Of a stretch of 37,881 nt of DNA, positions 1 to 7,034 are shown piece by piece. Source of the DNA: JBDUDR01 sp040002845. Lineage in GTDB: Bacteria; Actinomycetota; Actinomycetes; Propionibacteriales; Nocardioidaceae. Made by a program: the position numbers and the translations under genes. Under the pieces are notes generated by a model. It was not told the origin of the DNA, made no database searches, and saw nothing but the letters and a program-made list of their open reading frames with translations. Position 1 is the stretch's first letter; every line of letters begins with the position of its first letter. The stretch spans positions 1 to 37,881 of the forward strand of contig JBDUDR010000013.1 of assembly GCA_040002845.1 (NCBI GenBank), given 5' to 3'.

Positions 1-2
1 CC

Positions 3-1004
3 CACGATCTGACCGATGGACGGGTCGCCGTCGTCGGCACCGGCGCGAGCTCGGTGCAGTTCATACCCCAGATAGCCAGGCAGGTCTCGCACCTCGATGT
101 CTACCAGCGCACGGCTCCCTGGATCACTCCCAAGCCTGACCGCGGGATCGGGGAGAGCGAGCAGGAGTGGTATGCCCGATTCCCGCCGCTGCAGCGGGCG
201 ATCCGGAACATGGTTTATTGGCTGCTCGAGGTCCGCGGAGCCGGGTTTGCGGTCAATCCCAAGTGGCTGCGAGCCATCGAGATGCAATGCCGCCATCACA
301 TCAAGAAGCAGATCGCCGACCCCGTCCTGCGTGACCGGGTCACGCCAACGTTCTCGATTGGCTGCAAGCGCATCTTGTTGTCCAATGACTACTACCCGAC
401 CCTGACCCGGCCCAATGTCGAGCTCGTCACCGCGGGGATCAGCGAGGTCAGGGCCGGCAGCATCGTCGACTCGACGGGGGTCGAGCGAGGGGTCGACACG
501 ATCATCTTCGGCACCGGGTTCGAGATCAGCGGCAGTCTGACTCGGATGAAGGTCTTCGGTCGCGGCGGCCGAGAGCTGAACCAGACCTGGGACCACAAGG
601 GGAGGGGCGCTCACCTCGGGATCACGGTCGCGGGGTTCCCGAACTTGTTCCTGTTGGTCGGTCCGAACACCGGGCTCGCGCACAGCTCGATGGTGTTCAT
701 GATCGAACGTCAGGTGGAGTACGTCTTGCAGGCGATGCGCCTGGCCGCGCGTGCTGGCGCGCAGGCGGTCGAGGTGCGAGAAGACGTGCAGGACGGATAT
801 GTCAGGCGAGTGCAGAGCCGACTCCGGAACAGCGTGTGGGCGTCCGGCTGCCAGAGCTGGTACCTCGACGAGAACGGGCGCAACATCGCCATCTGGCCAA
901 ACTTCACGACCGCGTACTGGCGGCGCACCCGCCGACTCCATCCCACAGACTTCGAACTGGTACGTAACTCTGCCACAAAGCGTGAAGCTAATGCTGTCCG
1001 GTGA
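3..1004 (+). CDS. Flavin-containing monooxygenase (Baeyer-Villiger type), C-terminal part
   Basis: The reading frame is open from the first bases of the window, so the gene starts to the left. The visible 333 or so residues begin just before a second Rossmann nucleotide-binding motif, VAVVGTGASSVQ, which in this family binds NADPH. TAPWITPKPDR, DTIIFGTGFE and NTGLAHSSMVFMIERQVEY further along are typical of class B flavoprotein monooxygenases, which insert one oxygen atom into ketones or oxidise N or S atoms using FAD and NADPH. The FAD-binding N-terminus is not in view. The natural substrate cannot be told from sequence. It runs towards the convergent cbs gene with a 59-base gap in which I see only a short CCCGATCGGG palindrome. 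The family call is firm; the exact reaction is not. Confidence 0.88.
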   Translation, partial: HDLTDGRVAVVGTGASSVQFIPQIARQVSHLDVYQRTAPWITPKPDRGIGESEQEWYARFPPLQRAIRNMVYWLLEVRGAGFAVNPKWLRAIEMQCRHHIKKQIADPVLRDRVTPTFSIGCKRILLSNDYYPTLTRPNVELVTAGISEVRAGSIVDSTGVERGVDTIIFGTGFEISGSLTRMKVFGRGGRELNQTWDHKGRGAHLGITVAGFPNLFLLVGPNTGLAHSSMVFMIERQVEYVLQAMRLAARAGAQAVEVREDVQDGYVRRVQSRLRNSVWASGCQSWYLDENGRNIAIWPNFTTAYWRRTRRLHPTDFELVRNSATKREANAVR

Positions 1005-1063
1005 CCCGACCGACTACCGCACTGTCACATTTTGCGATGCCCGATCGGGATCGACGGTTGTGA

Positions 1064-2434
1064 TCAGCCGGCGACGATGAACCCCAGCAGATCCTGCCGG
1101 GTGACCACGCCAACCGGCTTGCCGTCCTCGAGCACGAGCAGCGCATCGGCCTGCTGCAGGGCCGCTATCGCATTCGCCGCAGAGTCACCGGAACCGATCG
1201 ACGGCAGCGGGGCGCTCATGTGCTGCTCAACCCGATCAGCCAGGCTCGCCCGGCCGGCATACAGCGCGTCGAGCAGATCCCGCTCGGCCACCGAGCCGGT
1301 CACCTCCGCCGCCATCACCGGCGGCTCGGCGCGTACGACTGGCATCTGCGAGACGCCGTACTCGCGCAGGATCTGCACCGCCTCGGCGATGGTCTCCTTC
1401 GGATGCGTGTGCACGAGGTCGGGGAGCGCACCTCCCTTGCCACGCAGCACCTCGCCGACCGTCTTCGCTGGCGCGGCCGCCAAGAAGCCGTACCGCGACA
1501 TCCACGCATCGTCGAAAACCTTGGTGAGATATCCGCGCCCCCCGTCCGGGAGGAGCACGACGATCACAGCCGCCGGATCCTCCAGCTCATGTGCCAACCG
1601 GACGGCAGCAGCCGCCGCCATGCCCGACGACCCGCCCACCAGCAGAGCCTCCTCACGGGCCAGCCGACGGGTGGCCACGAAGGAGTCCTTGTCGGAGACG
1701 GCGATGATGCGGTCGGCGATCTCGCGGTCGTAGGTCTCGGGCCAGAAGTCTTCCCCAACCCCCTCGACGAGGTAGGGCCGCCCGCTGCCGCCGGAGTAGA
1801 CAGACCCTTCTGGATCGGCGCCGATGATCTGCACCCGGCCGTCGCTGACCTCTTTCAGGTATCGGCCGGCGCCGGTGATCGTCCCGCCCGTGCCGACGCC
1901 GGCGACGAAGTGCGTGATGCGACCTTCCGTCTGCTTCCAGATCTCCGGGCCCGTGGACGCGTAGTGCGCCTCCGGATTCGTCGGATTGGAGTACTGGTCC
2001 GGCTTCCAAGCGCCCGCGGTTTCACGGACCAGACGATCGGAGACGTTGTAGTAGGAGTCCGGATGCTCCGGCTCGACGGCCGTAGGGCACACGACGACCT
2101 CGGCGCCGTACGCCCTCAGCACATTCTGCTTGTCCTCACTGACCTTGTCGGGGCAGACGAAGATGCAGCGGTAGCCCTTGGCCTGCGCAACCATGGCCAA
2201 CCCAACCCCTGTGTTGCCGGATGTGGGCTCAATGATGGTCCCGCCGGGTTGGAGCGATCCGTCCCGCTCGGCCGCCTCGACCATGGGCATCGCGATCCGG
2301 TCCTTGACAGAGCCGCCCGGGTTGAAGTACTCCACCTTCGCGAGTACGGTTCCGCGCGCCCCGTCGGTGAACTGATGGAGTCTCAGCAACGGGGTGTCAC
2401 CGACGAGATCGAGCAGCGAATCTACATATTGCAC
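1064..2434 (-). CDS. cbs: Cystathionine beta-synthase
   Basis: A 456-residue PLP enzyme that condenses L-serine with homocysteine to give cystathionine, the first step of reverse transsulfuration in the cytoplasm. The lysine expected to bind PLP is K44 in GGSVKDR, the substrate loop is TSGNTG at residues 71-76, and the phosphate-binding loop is GVGTGGTITGAG. After the catalytic domain (about 1-320) come roughly 125 residues that look like a CBS-domain pair, ending VGVVTRQDLLGFI. This tail separates it from plain cysteine synthase CysK. The start is GTG (MQYVDSLLDLVGDTPLL), the usual N-terminus for actinobacterial homologues, with a weak AGGGTGG ribosome site. It is divergent from the SGNH hydrolase gene with about 80 bases between starts. 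No riboswitch-like structure was seen upstream. Confidence 0.95.
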   Translation of the reverse strand: MQYVDSLLDLVGDTPLLRLHQFTDGARGTVLAKVEYFNPGGSVKDRIAMPMVEAAERDGSLQPGGTIIEPTSGNTGVGLAMVAQAKGYRCIFVCPDKVSEDKQNVLRAYGAEVVVCPTAVEPEHPDSYYNVSDRLVRETAGAWKPDQYSNPTNPEAHYASTGPEIWKQTEGRITHFVAGVGTGGTITGAGRYLKEVSDGRVQIIGADPEGSVYSGGSGRPYLVEGVGEDFWPETYDREIADRIIAVSDKDSFVATRRLAREEALLVGGSSGMAAAAAVRLAHELEDPAAVIVVLLPDGGRGYLTKVFDDAWMSRYGFLAAAPAKTVGEVLRGKGGALPDLVHTHPKETIAEAVQILREYGVSQMPVVRAEPPVMAAEVTGSVAERDLLDALYAGRASLADRVEQHMSAPLPSIGSGDSAANAIAALQQADALLVLEDGKPVGVVTRQDLLGFIVAG

Positions 2435-2514
2435 CGGACCACCCTAGAATTGGGGCCGCGGCCGGGCTGACCCGGCTGCGCTGCGTGATCGCAGGTGGAT
2501 CGAGGAGGGGTATC

Positions 2515-3579
2515 TTGAACAGGGCTCGTGCCGCCCGCGGACTTGCGACTGCCGCCGTCTACGGGGGAGGGGGCCTCGGCGTGTTGGGCGGCGCGTTCTA
2601 CGGCGTGCTCGCCGCCCAGGCAAGGCTGGCGAGACGCGTCATCGGGCCAGCTGAGCACGAGCCACCAAACAGCAGCGGCTTGTACGGCGCTGGCCTGCCG
2701 GGCGCCGAACTGTCCCTGGCGATGCTGGGAGACTCGGGCGCCGCGGGCTACGGCATGGCACATGCTGGTCAGACTCCCGGAGCGCTGCTCGCAGCGGGGC
2801 TGTCTGAGATGGCCCGCAGACCCGTGCGGCTGACCACGGTGGCAGTCGTCGGCGCCGAGAGTGGCGACCTGGACGAGCAGATCGGCCGCGCGCTGCCAGC
2901 CAGCCCGATTGCTGTAGCGGTGGTCATCGGAGCAAACGACGTGACACATCGGGTGAGGCCTTCGGAGTCTGTGCGACTTCTGGGTGGTGCCGTGCGACGG
3001 CTTCGCGCGGCGGGCTGCCTGGTGGTCGTCGGAACCTGCCCCGACCTCGGCACAGTCCGGCCGATTGCGCAGCCGCTCCGCCAGGTGGCCCGACTCTGGA
3101 GTCGCCGGCTCGCGGCCGCCCAGACCATCGCAGTCGTCGAGGCGGGTGGGCGGTCTGTGTCACTCGGTTCAATTCTTGGTCCGGAGTTCGACGCCCAGCC
3201 CGGCACCTACTTCGGACCGGATCAGTTCCACCCCTCCGAGGCCGGTTACGCGTCGATCGCCGCCGTGATGCTGCCCTCGCTGGCCGCCGGGCTCGGCCTC
3301 TACCCGGACGACCAGGACATGCCGGAGTCGCGCCGTGGCGACGGGGTGCTGCCGATCTCGGAGGCAGCGGTCGAGGCCGCAAAGACTCCGGGCACCGAGG
3401 TTGCCCGTACCGACCTTGTTGGCCGCGAGAGCGGACCGCGCGGACGTTGGGTGCTGCTACAACATCGGCGGCGCAAGCCGATACAGGCGCTCGACGATGC
3501 GGACGTCGCAAAACCTGCTGACATGCCGGATGAAGTTCATTCTGGAAAGCCGGAGGGGTTGTCTGGCCGGGCGTCATGA
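2515..3579 (+). CDS. Membrane-anchored SGNH/GDSL family hydrolase
   Basis: I start at TTG 2515 rather than the in-frame GTG at 2485, because a strong GAGGAGG site at 2502-2508 precedes the TTG; this gives 354 residues. An N-terminal hydrophobic stretch (about residues 10-35, glycine and alanine rich) looks like a signal anchor. Block I is LGDSGAAGYG with nucleophile Ser74, block III is GANDVTHR (N141, D142), and block V is DQFHPSEAGY, which supplies the Asp-x-x-His pair. SGNH enzymes cleave ester bonds; substrates range from lipids to acetylated sugars, and nothing here fixes which. The last 100 residues or so are charged, Pro/Arg-rich and probably disordered. A possible -10 element, TAGAAT at 2445-2450, lies in the gap shared with cbs. 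Confidence 0.85.
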   Translation: MNRARAARGLATAAVYGGGGLGVLGGAFYGVLAAQARLARRVIGPAEHEPPNSSGLYGAGLPGAELSLAMLGDSGAAGYGMAHAGQTPGALLAAGLSEMARRPVRLTTVAVVGAESGDLDEQIGRALPASPIAVAVVIGANDVTHRVRPSESVRLLGGAVRRLRAAGCLVVVGTCPDLGTVRPIAQPLRQVARLWSRRLAAAQTIAVVEAGGRSVSLGSILGPEFDAQPGTYFGPDQFHPSEAGYASIAAVMLPSLAAGLGLYPDDQDMPESRRGDGVLPISEAAVEAAKTPGTEVARTDLVGRESGPRGRWVLLQHRRRKPIQALDDADVAKPADMPDEVHSGKPEGLSGRAS

Positions 3580-3614
3580 GGCACCCTCGAAGGACCACAC
3601 CTTTGGAGGCACAC

Positions 3615-3845
3615 ATGGCCCTACACCACTCCGAAGAAACACATCGAAACCTCGTCGCCAGAGTTCCCAAGGCGACGGGCAGCGATCTTCCAGAGTGGTT
3701 CCACAGGCTAGATTCGGGCCCTGGCTTCCTGCGATTCGACGAGCGCGTCAACTGGCTGCGCGAAGAGTTCGGCATCGCCCACGGTCATGCGACAGCGATC
3801 GTGCACGAACACTGCCTCAAGCGGGCGCATCTGTCCTTCGAGTAG
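3615..3845 (+). CDS. DUF4287 family small protein
   Basis: A 76-residue protein if started at ATG 3615, which follows a TTGGAGG ribosome site at 3604-3610; an earlier in-frame ATG at 3576 overlaps the end of the SGNH hydrolase gene and has no such site. The core WFHRLDSGPGFLRFDERVNWLREEFGIAHGHA matches the pattern of DUF4287, in which a short helix pair ends in (L/I)xHGHAxA(L/I)V. The function of the family is not known to me. The gene is 35 bases downstream of the SGNH gene and may be in the same transcript. It ends opposite the Bax inhibitor gene with a hairpin between them. Confidence 0.8.
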   Translation: MALHHSEETHRNLVARVPKATGSDLPEWFHRLDSGPGFLRFDERVNWLREEFGIAHGHATAIVHEHCLKRAHLSFE

Positions 3846-3853
3846 TGCCCGTT

Positions 3854-3874
3854 TGACCCCGTATGTGGGGGTCA
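3854..3874. terminator. Hairpin between convergent genes
   Basis: A perfect 7-bp stem, TGACCCC at 3854-3860 and GGGGTCA at 3868-3874, with a 7-nt loop. It sits between two convergent stop codons, and the right arm includes the stop of the Bax inhibitor gene. There is no T-run on either side, so a classical intrinsic terminator is not proven. Actinobacterial terminators often lack a U-tail, which keeps a bidirectional role possible. Confidence 0.45.
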
Positions 3875-4687
3875 GTTGCGGAAGATGGCCAGGATGCGCA
3901 GCAGCTCGATGTAGATCCATACGATTGTCACGGTGAGCCCAAACGCCGCCCGCCACGACTCGCGCTCCGGAGCACCCGCCGCCACGGCTCGTTCGATGTA
4001 GTCGAAGTCGAGGATCAGCATCAAGATGCCCAGTCCGAGCCCGACCACGCTCGAGACCAATCCCATCGCGCCCAGACCGTTGAACCCGAAGTTGGCGCCG
4101 AAGAACTGGAGCACGAAGTCGAGCAGGGACACCGCCACGAAGCCGAAGATCGCCGCCGTGACGTACTTCCGGAACTTGTCGGTCACCGAGATGTTGAAGA
4201 ACTTGTACGCCGCAAGGGTGCCGACGGTAGCGGCAACGGTGCCCAGCACAGCGCCCACCACGACCCCCGGGTATGCGGCCTCGAAGGCTTTGCTCGCAGC
4301 GCCGATGAAGGCACCCTCCGCAACCGCGTAGACCATCACCAGGGCGGGGCTGACGTTCCTGGAGAAGCTGATCACCAGGCCCACCAGCAGCCCGACGATG
4401 GCTCCGCCGATCCAGGCCATTCCGAGCAGGTTGTCGGGAAGCGCTACCCAGGTCACGGCGGCAGCTGCCACGACCAGACCGAGGGTCGCGGCGGTCTTCT
4501 GGACCGTTGAGTCGATCGTCATCCGGCCGGGGACGGTTGGCGTACCGACCTGCCAGGTCGCGGGGTCGCGGTAGCCCGCCTGCCCATAGCCCGGGTAGGG
4601 ACCGTTGGCCGGATAGGTCTGGTAGCCGTAGTTGGCTCGCCCGTTGAACGTGTCGCTGTTGACGAACACCGGGTTGCTGCTCTTCAT
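3872..4687 (-). CDS. Bax inhibitor-1/YccA family membrane protein
   Basis: I place the start at ATG 4687 (MKSSNPVFVNSDTFNG, 271 residues). The GTG four codons upstream overlaps the GGAGGA ribosome site and is unlikely. The first 70 residues are Tyr/Gly/Pro-rich and cytosolic, and about seven hydrophobic segments follow, as in the TMBIM/BI-1 fold. The MxSxNPVF opening is typical of actinobacterial YccA-like members. In other bacteria relatives interact with the FtsH protease or act as pH-sensitive calcium leak channels; the role here is unknown. The toxin gene upstream stops 39 bases before this start. TAGACT, which includes the toxin stop codon, could be a -10 box for its own promoter, but this is weak. 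Confidence 0.9.
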   Translation of the reverse strand: MKSSNPVFVNSDTFNGRANYGYQTYPANGPYPGYGQAGYRDPATWQVGTPTVPGRMTIDSTVQKTAATLGLVVAAAAVTWVALPDNLLGMAWIGGAIVGLLVGLVISFSRNVSPALVMVYAVAEGAFIGAASKAFEAAYPGVVVGAVLGTVAATVGTLAAYKFFNISVTDKFRKYVTAAIFGFVAVSLLDFVLQFFGANFGFNGLGAMGLVSSVVGLGLGILMLILDFDYIERAVAAGAPERESWRAAFGLTVTIVWIYIELLRILAIFRN

Positions 4688-4726
4688 CTGTTCCTCCACG
4701 CCCCCGGGTGGGGCTTTGTCGCAAGT

Positions 4727-5206
4727 CTACTGATCGTCTCGAGTTGAGGACGATCCTCGGCCAGTCGGTGTGCCGGTCACATGTTCCGAGACGTCGTCCG
4801 TCGGCGCCAGTCGGTGCAGTCCGTCGATCCCATCGAACGCCGTGTCCGGAGACACGATGGTCCGCAACCCGTGCACGAGCGCTGTTGCGGCGTGGACGGC
4901 ATCGCGCCCTCCGAGCGTCTCGCTCGCCGCGATCAGCTCCATCGAACGCGACAGCACGTGCACATCGAAGGCGTGTAGCACACACAGTTCCGATGCATTC
5001 CGCGCCTGAGCAAACGCCGTTTCCCGGTCCGTGCGCCTCATGCGGTGAAACAGGAACTCCTGAATCATCTCCACGCTCGCGTGTAGCTCGACATCACCAC
5101 TTCCGGCAGCGAGGACCCAACGCTGACACGGCTCTCTTAACGGGTGCTCGCCACCCACTGCGTACGCCATGATGGCGGTGTCGACATAGCGGGCCACACG
5201 GGTCAT
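4727..5206 (-). CDS. PIN-domain ribonuclease toxin (VapC-like)
   Basis: A 159-residue protein with the acidic residues of the PIN nuclease fold: D9 in YVDTAIMAYAVG, E46/E50 in SVEMIQEFLFHR, D102 in GRDAVHAATAL and D121/D125 in SPDTAFDGI. VapC toxins cut RNA, commonly tRNA anticodon arms or 23S rRNA, using Mg2+, and are held inactive by the VapB partner. The ATG start overlaps the upstream antitoxin stop by four bases (ATGA), so the two are translationally coupled. Residue Leu23 is encoded by TTA at 5138-5140, a rare codon in this GC-rich genome, and a tRNA with the matching UAA anticodon lies upstream on the same strand. The last 25 residues are polar and probably disordered. RNA target unknown. 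Confidence 0.87.
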   Translation of the reverse strand: MTRVARYVDTAIMAYAVGGEHPLREPCQRWVLAAGSGDVELHASVEMIQEFLFHRMRRTDRETAFAQARNASELCVLHAFDVHVLSRSMELIAASETLGGRDAVHAATALVHGLRTIVSPDTAFDGIDGLHRLAPTDDVSEHVTGTPTGRGSSSTRDDQ

Positions 5207-5463
5207 GGCAGCTTCGCGGCCAGCTCGTCGTGTAGAGCGGTCTTGGTCGCCTGCCAGTCCTCTGACTCGACGGAGTCGTCGACCGATGCGAGCAAGCTGG
5301 TAGCCGCAGCCTCACGAACCGCGTCTCGCGAGCTCAGCCGCTCGGCGATCGCATCCCGGATCAGCGCGGCTGCGCTTTGCCCGGTTCGTACTGCTTCGCG
5401 CTGAACCTGCTCGTACTGTGTGGGGTCCAGCAGGATCTGCACACGGCGCTCGAGGAGTGACAT
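5203..5463 (-). CDS. Ribbon-helix-helix antitoxin (VapB-like)
   Basis: About 86 residues. The N-terminal ERRVQILLDPTQYEQVQ, then SAAALIRDAIAERL, fits a beta-strand plus two helices as in ribbon-helix-helix DNA-binding antitoxins; the acidic and Trp-containing C-terminus (ESEDWQATKTALHDEL) would wrap the toxin. Two ATGs are possible, 5469 and 5463, neither with a ribosome site. I prefer 5463 because TACAGT at 5470-5475 could be a -10 box giving a leaderless mRNA that begins exactly at this ATG. The frame stays open back through the tRNA gene to 5517, but that stretch is the tRNA read as protein. Such antitoxins normally repress their own promoter. It overlaps the toxin gene by four bases. Confidence 0.82.
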   Translation of the reverse strand: MSLLERRVQILLDPTQYEQVQREAVRTGQSAAALIRDAIAERLSSRDAVREAAATSLLASVDDSVESEDWQATKTALHDELAAKLP

Positions 5464-5469
5464 ACTCAT

Positions 5470-5475
5470 ACTGTA
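5470..5475 (-). promoter_or_regulatory. Possible -10 box of the toxin-antitoxin operon
   Basis: On the minus strand TACAGT fits the TANNNT form of actinobacterial -10 elements. Six bases later comes an ATG, the spacing expected for leaderless transcripts in which the start codon is the first base of the mRNA. No good -35 element is visible; that position falls at the 3' end of the tRNA gene. This is inference from spacing only. Confidence 0.3.
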
Positions 5476-5490
5476 GCATGAGTCTTCCGG

Positions 5491-5564
5491 TGCCCCCGGT
5501 GGGATTCGAACCCACACTGTGCGCCTTTTAAGGGTGCGGCCTCTGCCAGTTGGGCTACGGGGGC
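5491..5564 (-). tRNA. tRNA with UAA anticodon (Leu by codon), class I size
   Basis: A 74-nt cloverleaf on the minus strand. The acceptor stem GCCCCCG (5558-5564) pairs fully with CGGGGGC; the T arm is GTGGG, loop TTCGAAT, CCCAC; the discriminator is A. CCA is not encoded (the bases after A are CCG). The anticodon loop is CTTAAAA, so positions 34-36 read UAA, decoding UUA leucine. The anticodon stem GCACC/GGCGC has one A-C mismatch and the D stem has three clear pairs (GCC/GGC). The variable loop is only five bases (ACAGT), whereas bacterial leucine tRNAs are class II with a long variable arm and about 85 nt. It is therefore either an atypical tRNA of uncertain charging or a decaying one. The VapBC-like pair starts about 25 bases downstream. 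Confidence 0.8.
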
Positions 5565-5595
5565 GTCCGCGTGCTCAGGCGGCCCGATCCTAACT

Positions 5596-5643
5596 GTTTG
5601 GGGTAGCTCGCCAGGGTCAGCACACGGGCGAGTTACCCCAAAC
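5596..5643 (-). terminator. 17-bp inverted repeat downstream of ndh
   Basis: The left arm at 5596-5612 and right arm at 5627-5643 are complementary over 17 bp with one mismatch (G-T), around a 14-nt loop. It lies directly after the ndh stop on the minus strand and before the tRNA gene. No T-run follows. A strong GC stem in this place fits a U-tail-less actinobacterial terminator separating ndh from the tRNA and toxin-antitoxin genes. Confidence 0.65.
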
Positions 5644-5649
5644 GCGGGG

Positions 5650-6945
5650 TCAGGACGCCGCGCGCTCGAACTCCTCGCGAGCCCGCTGCAGCGACCCCAA
5701 CGACGTGACGTCGCGACTGAAGAACAGCGCCAGCGTCCAGTCCAGCACGACGCGGATCTTCCTGTTCAGGGTCGGCATCCGGCTCATGTGATAGGTGCGG
5801 TGCATGAACCAGGCCGGGAACCCCTTCAACTTGATGCCGTACACCTGGGCCACTCCCTTGTGCAACCCGAGGCTGGCGACCGACCCGACATGCTTGTGTC
5901 GGTACTCCAGCGGCGGCTTGCCTCGAAGGACGGCAACGATGTTGGACGCGAGCAGACGAGCCTGACGCACGGCGTGCTGCGCACTCGGGCTGCACAGCTG
6001 ACCCGGATTCGCCAGGTCCGGGACCGCTGCGTTGTCGCCGGCTGTCCAGGCATCATCGAGACCCGTGATGCGCAGATCAGCACCGGCCAGCACCCGGCCC
6101 TTGTCATCCAGCGGGAGATCGCTGGCCGCCAGCACCGGGTTGGCCTTGACCCCGGCGGTCCACACGATGGTGTCGGCATCGAAGGTGGTGCCGTCGGAGA
6201 GAACGACGTGGTGGGCTACACATGACTCGAGACGGGTGCCCAGCTTCACGTCGATGCCACGCTCTGTCAGCCGATCGACGGTGTAGCGGCCCATGTCGTC
6301 ACCGACCTCCGGCAGGATCCGGTCGGCGGCCTCGACCAACACCCAACGCATGTCATCAGCGGCGATGTTCTCGTAGTACCGGGTCGCAAAGCGCGCCATG
6401 TCCTCCAGCTCCGCCAGCGCCTCCACCCCCGCATATCCGCCGCCGACGAACACGAACGACAGCGCTCGCGCCCGGATCTTCGGGTCCTGGACTGAAGCGG
6501 CCGCATCGAGTCGGTCCAGCACCTGGTTGCGCAGCGCGATGGCCTCCTCTATCTGTTTGAAGCCGACCGCGTTCTCGGCCAGCCCGGGGATCGGCAGCGT
6601 TCGCGCCACCGAGCCGAGCGCTACGACCAAGATGTCGTACGCGAGCTCGTACTCGTGGCCCTCGGATGGCTCGACGGTCACGACCCTCCGGGCATGATCG
6701 AGGCCAGCCACCCGGCCGGTGATCACATCGCAACCCCTGAGGGTGCGCCGCAGCGGAACCACCACGTGGCGCGGCTCCAGGCTGCCGGCCGCCGCCTCGG
6801 GCAGGAACGGCTGGTACGTCATCACCGACCGCGGGTCGATCACGGTCACCTGCGCCTCTCCCTTGCGCAGGTGTTTCTTGAGTCCGAGAGCGGTGTACAT
6901 CCCGACGTATCCGCCACCGAGGATCACAATGTGCGGCGTGGTCAT
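5650..6945 (-). CDS. ndh: Type II NADH dehydrogenase (NDH-2)
   Basis: A single-subunit, non-proton-pumping NADH:quinone oxidoreductase of about 431 residues that feeds electrons into the respiratory chain at the inner face of the membrane. I start at ATG 6945 (MTTPHIVILGGGYVGMYT), preceded by GAGGAGG nine bases upstream; the frame extends 12 codons further without a better site. The first Rossmann motif GGGYVG (residues 9-14) binds FAD; the second, FVFVGGGYAGVEAL, binds NADH; AGDNAAVPD near the end contacts FAD again. The basic, hydrophobic C-terminus (LDWTLALFFSRDV) is the likely membrane contact. Upstream are a promoter-like pair and a Crp/GlxR-type palindrome, consistent with control by carbon or redox state. 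A lone gene with a strong hairpin after it. Confidence 0.93.
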   Translation of the reverse strand: MTTPHIVILGGGYVGMYTALGLKKHLRKGEAQVTVIDPRSVMTYQPFLPEAAAGSLEPRHVVVPLRRTLRGCDVITGRVAGLDHARRVVTVEPSEGHEYELAYDILVVALGSVARTLPIPGLAENAVGFKQIEEAIALRNQVLDRLDAAASVQDPKIRARALSFVFVGGGYAGVEALAELEDMARFATRYYENIAADDMRWVLVEAADRILPEVGDDMGRYTVDRLTERGIDVKLGTRLESCVAHHVVLSDGTTFDADTIVWTAGVKANPVLAASDLPLDDKGRVLAGADLRITGLDDAWTAGDNAAVPDLANPGQLCSPSAQHAVRQARLLASNIVAVLRGKPPLEYRHKHVGSVASLGLHKGVAQVYGIKLKGFPAWFMHRTYHMSRMPTLNRKIRVVLDWTLALFFSRDVTSLGSLQRAREEFERAAS

Positions 6946-6979
6946 GGTCTGGGGCCTCCTCAAAGCACGGGCACGACCC

Positions 6980-7009
6980 ATGATAGATCGCTCGTGAAAG
7001 TTTTCACAA
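6980..7009 (-). promoter_or_regulatory. Predicted sigma-70-type promoter of ndh
   Basis: On the minus strand TTGTGA (7004-7009) and TATCAT (6980-6985) are separated by 18 bases, a reasonable -35/-10 pair. The expected transcript start near 6973 would leave a leader of about 28 bases carrying the GAGGAGG ribosome site. Not tested; based on motif and spacing. Confidence 0.5.
6993..7008. promoter_or_regulatory. Crp/GlxR-like operator overlapping the ndh -35 box
   Basis: The plus strand reads CGTGA, six bases, TCACA, that is nine of ten positions of the TGTGA-N6-TCACA consensus bound by Crp/Fnr-family regulators, including GlxR and Mycobacterium Crp in actinobacteria. The inner palindrome GTGAAA/TTTCAC is perfect. 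It covers the predicted -35 element, so binding here would be expected to compete with RNA polymerase. Which regulator binds is not known. Confidence 0.5.
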
Positions 7010-7034
7010 TCCGCGGAATGCCCTCGGCCCGGCC

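Noticed and set aside
1220..2470. Long plus-strand ORF (416 codons) opposite cbs, and similar ones opposite Bax inhibitor (3708-4985) and the CapD-like gene (21581-22834)
   Set aside because: Arg/Gly/His-rich translations without family features, exactly antisense to well-recognised genes; frame shadows common in high-GC DNA.
2435..2514. S-box or other sulfur riboswitch upstream of cbs
   Set aside because: Only 80 bases shared with a divergent gene and no folded element recognised.
5491..5513. tRNA 3' end as an integration (att) site
   Set aside because: I saw no second copy of the tRNA 3' sequence in the window and no integrase gene.
5464..5517. N-terminal extension of the antitoxin reading frame
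   Set aside because: The extra residues (MWVRIPPGAPEDS) are the tRNA 3' half read as protein.
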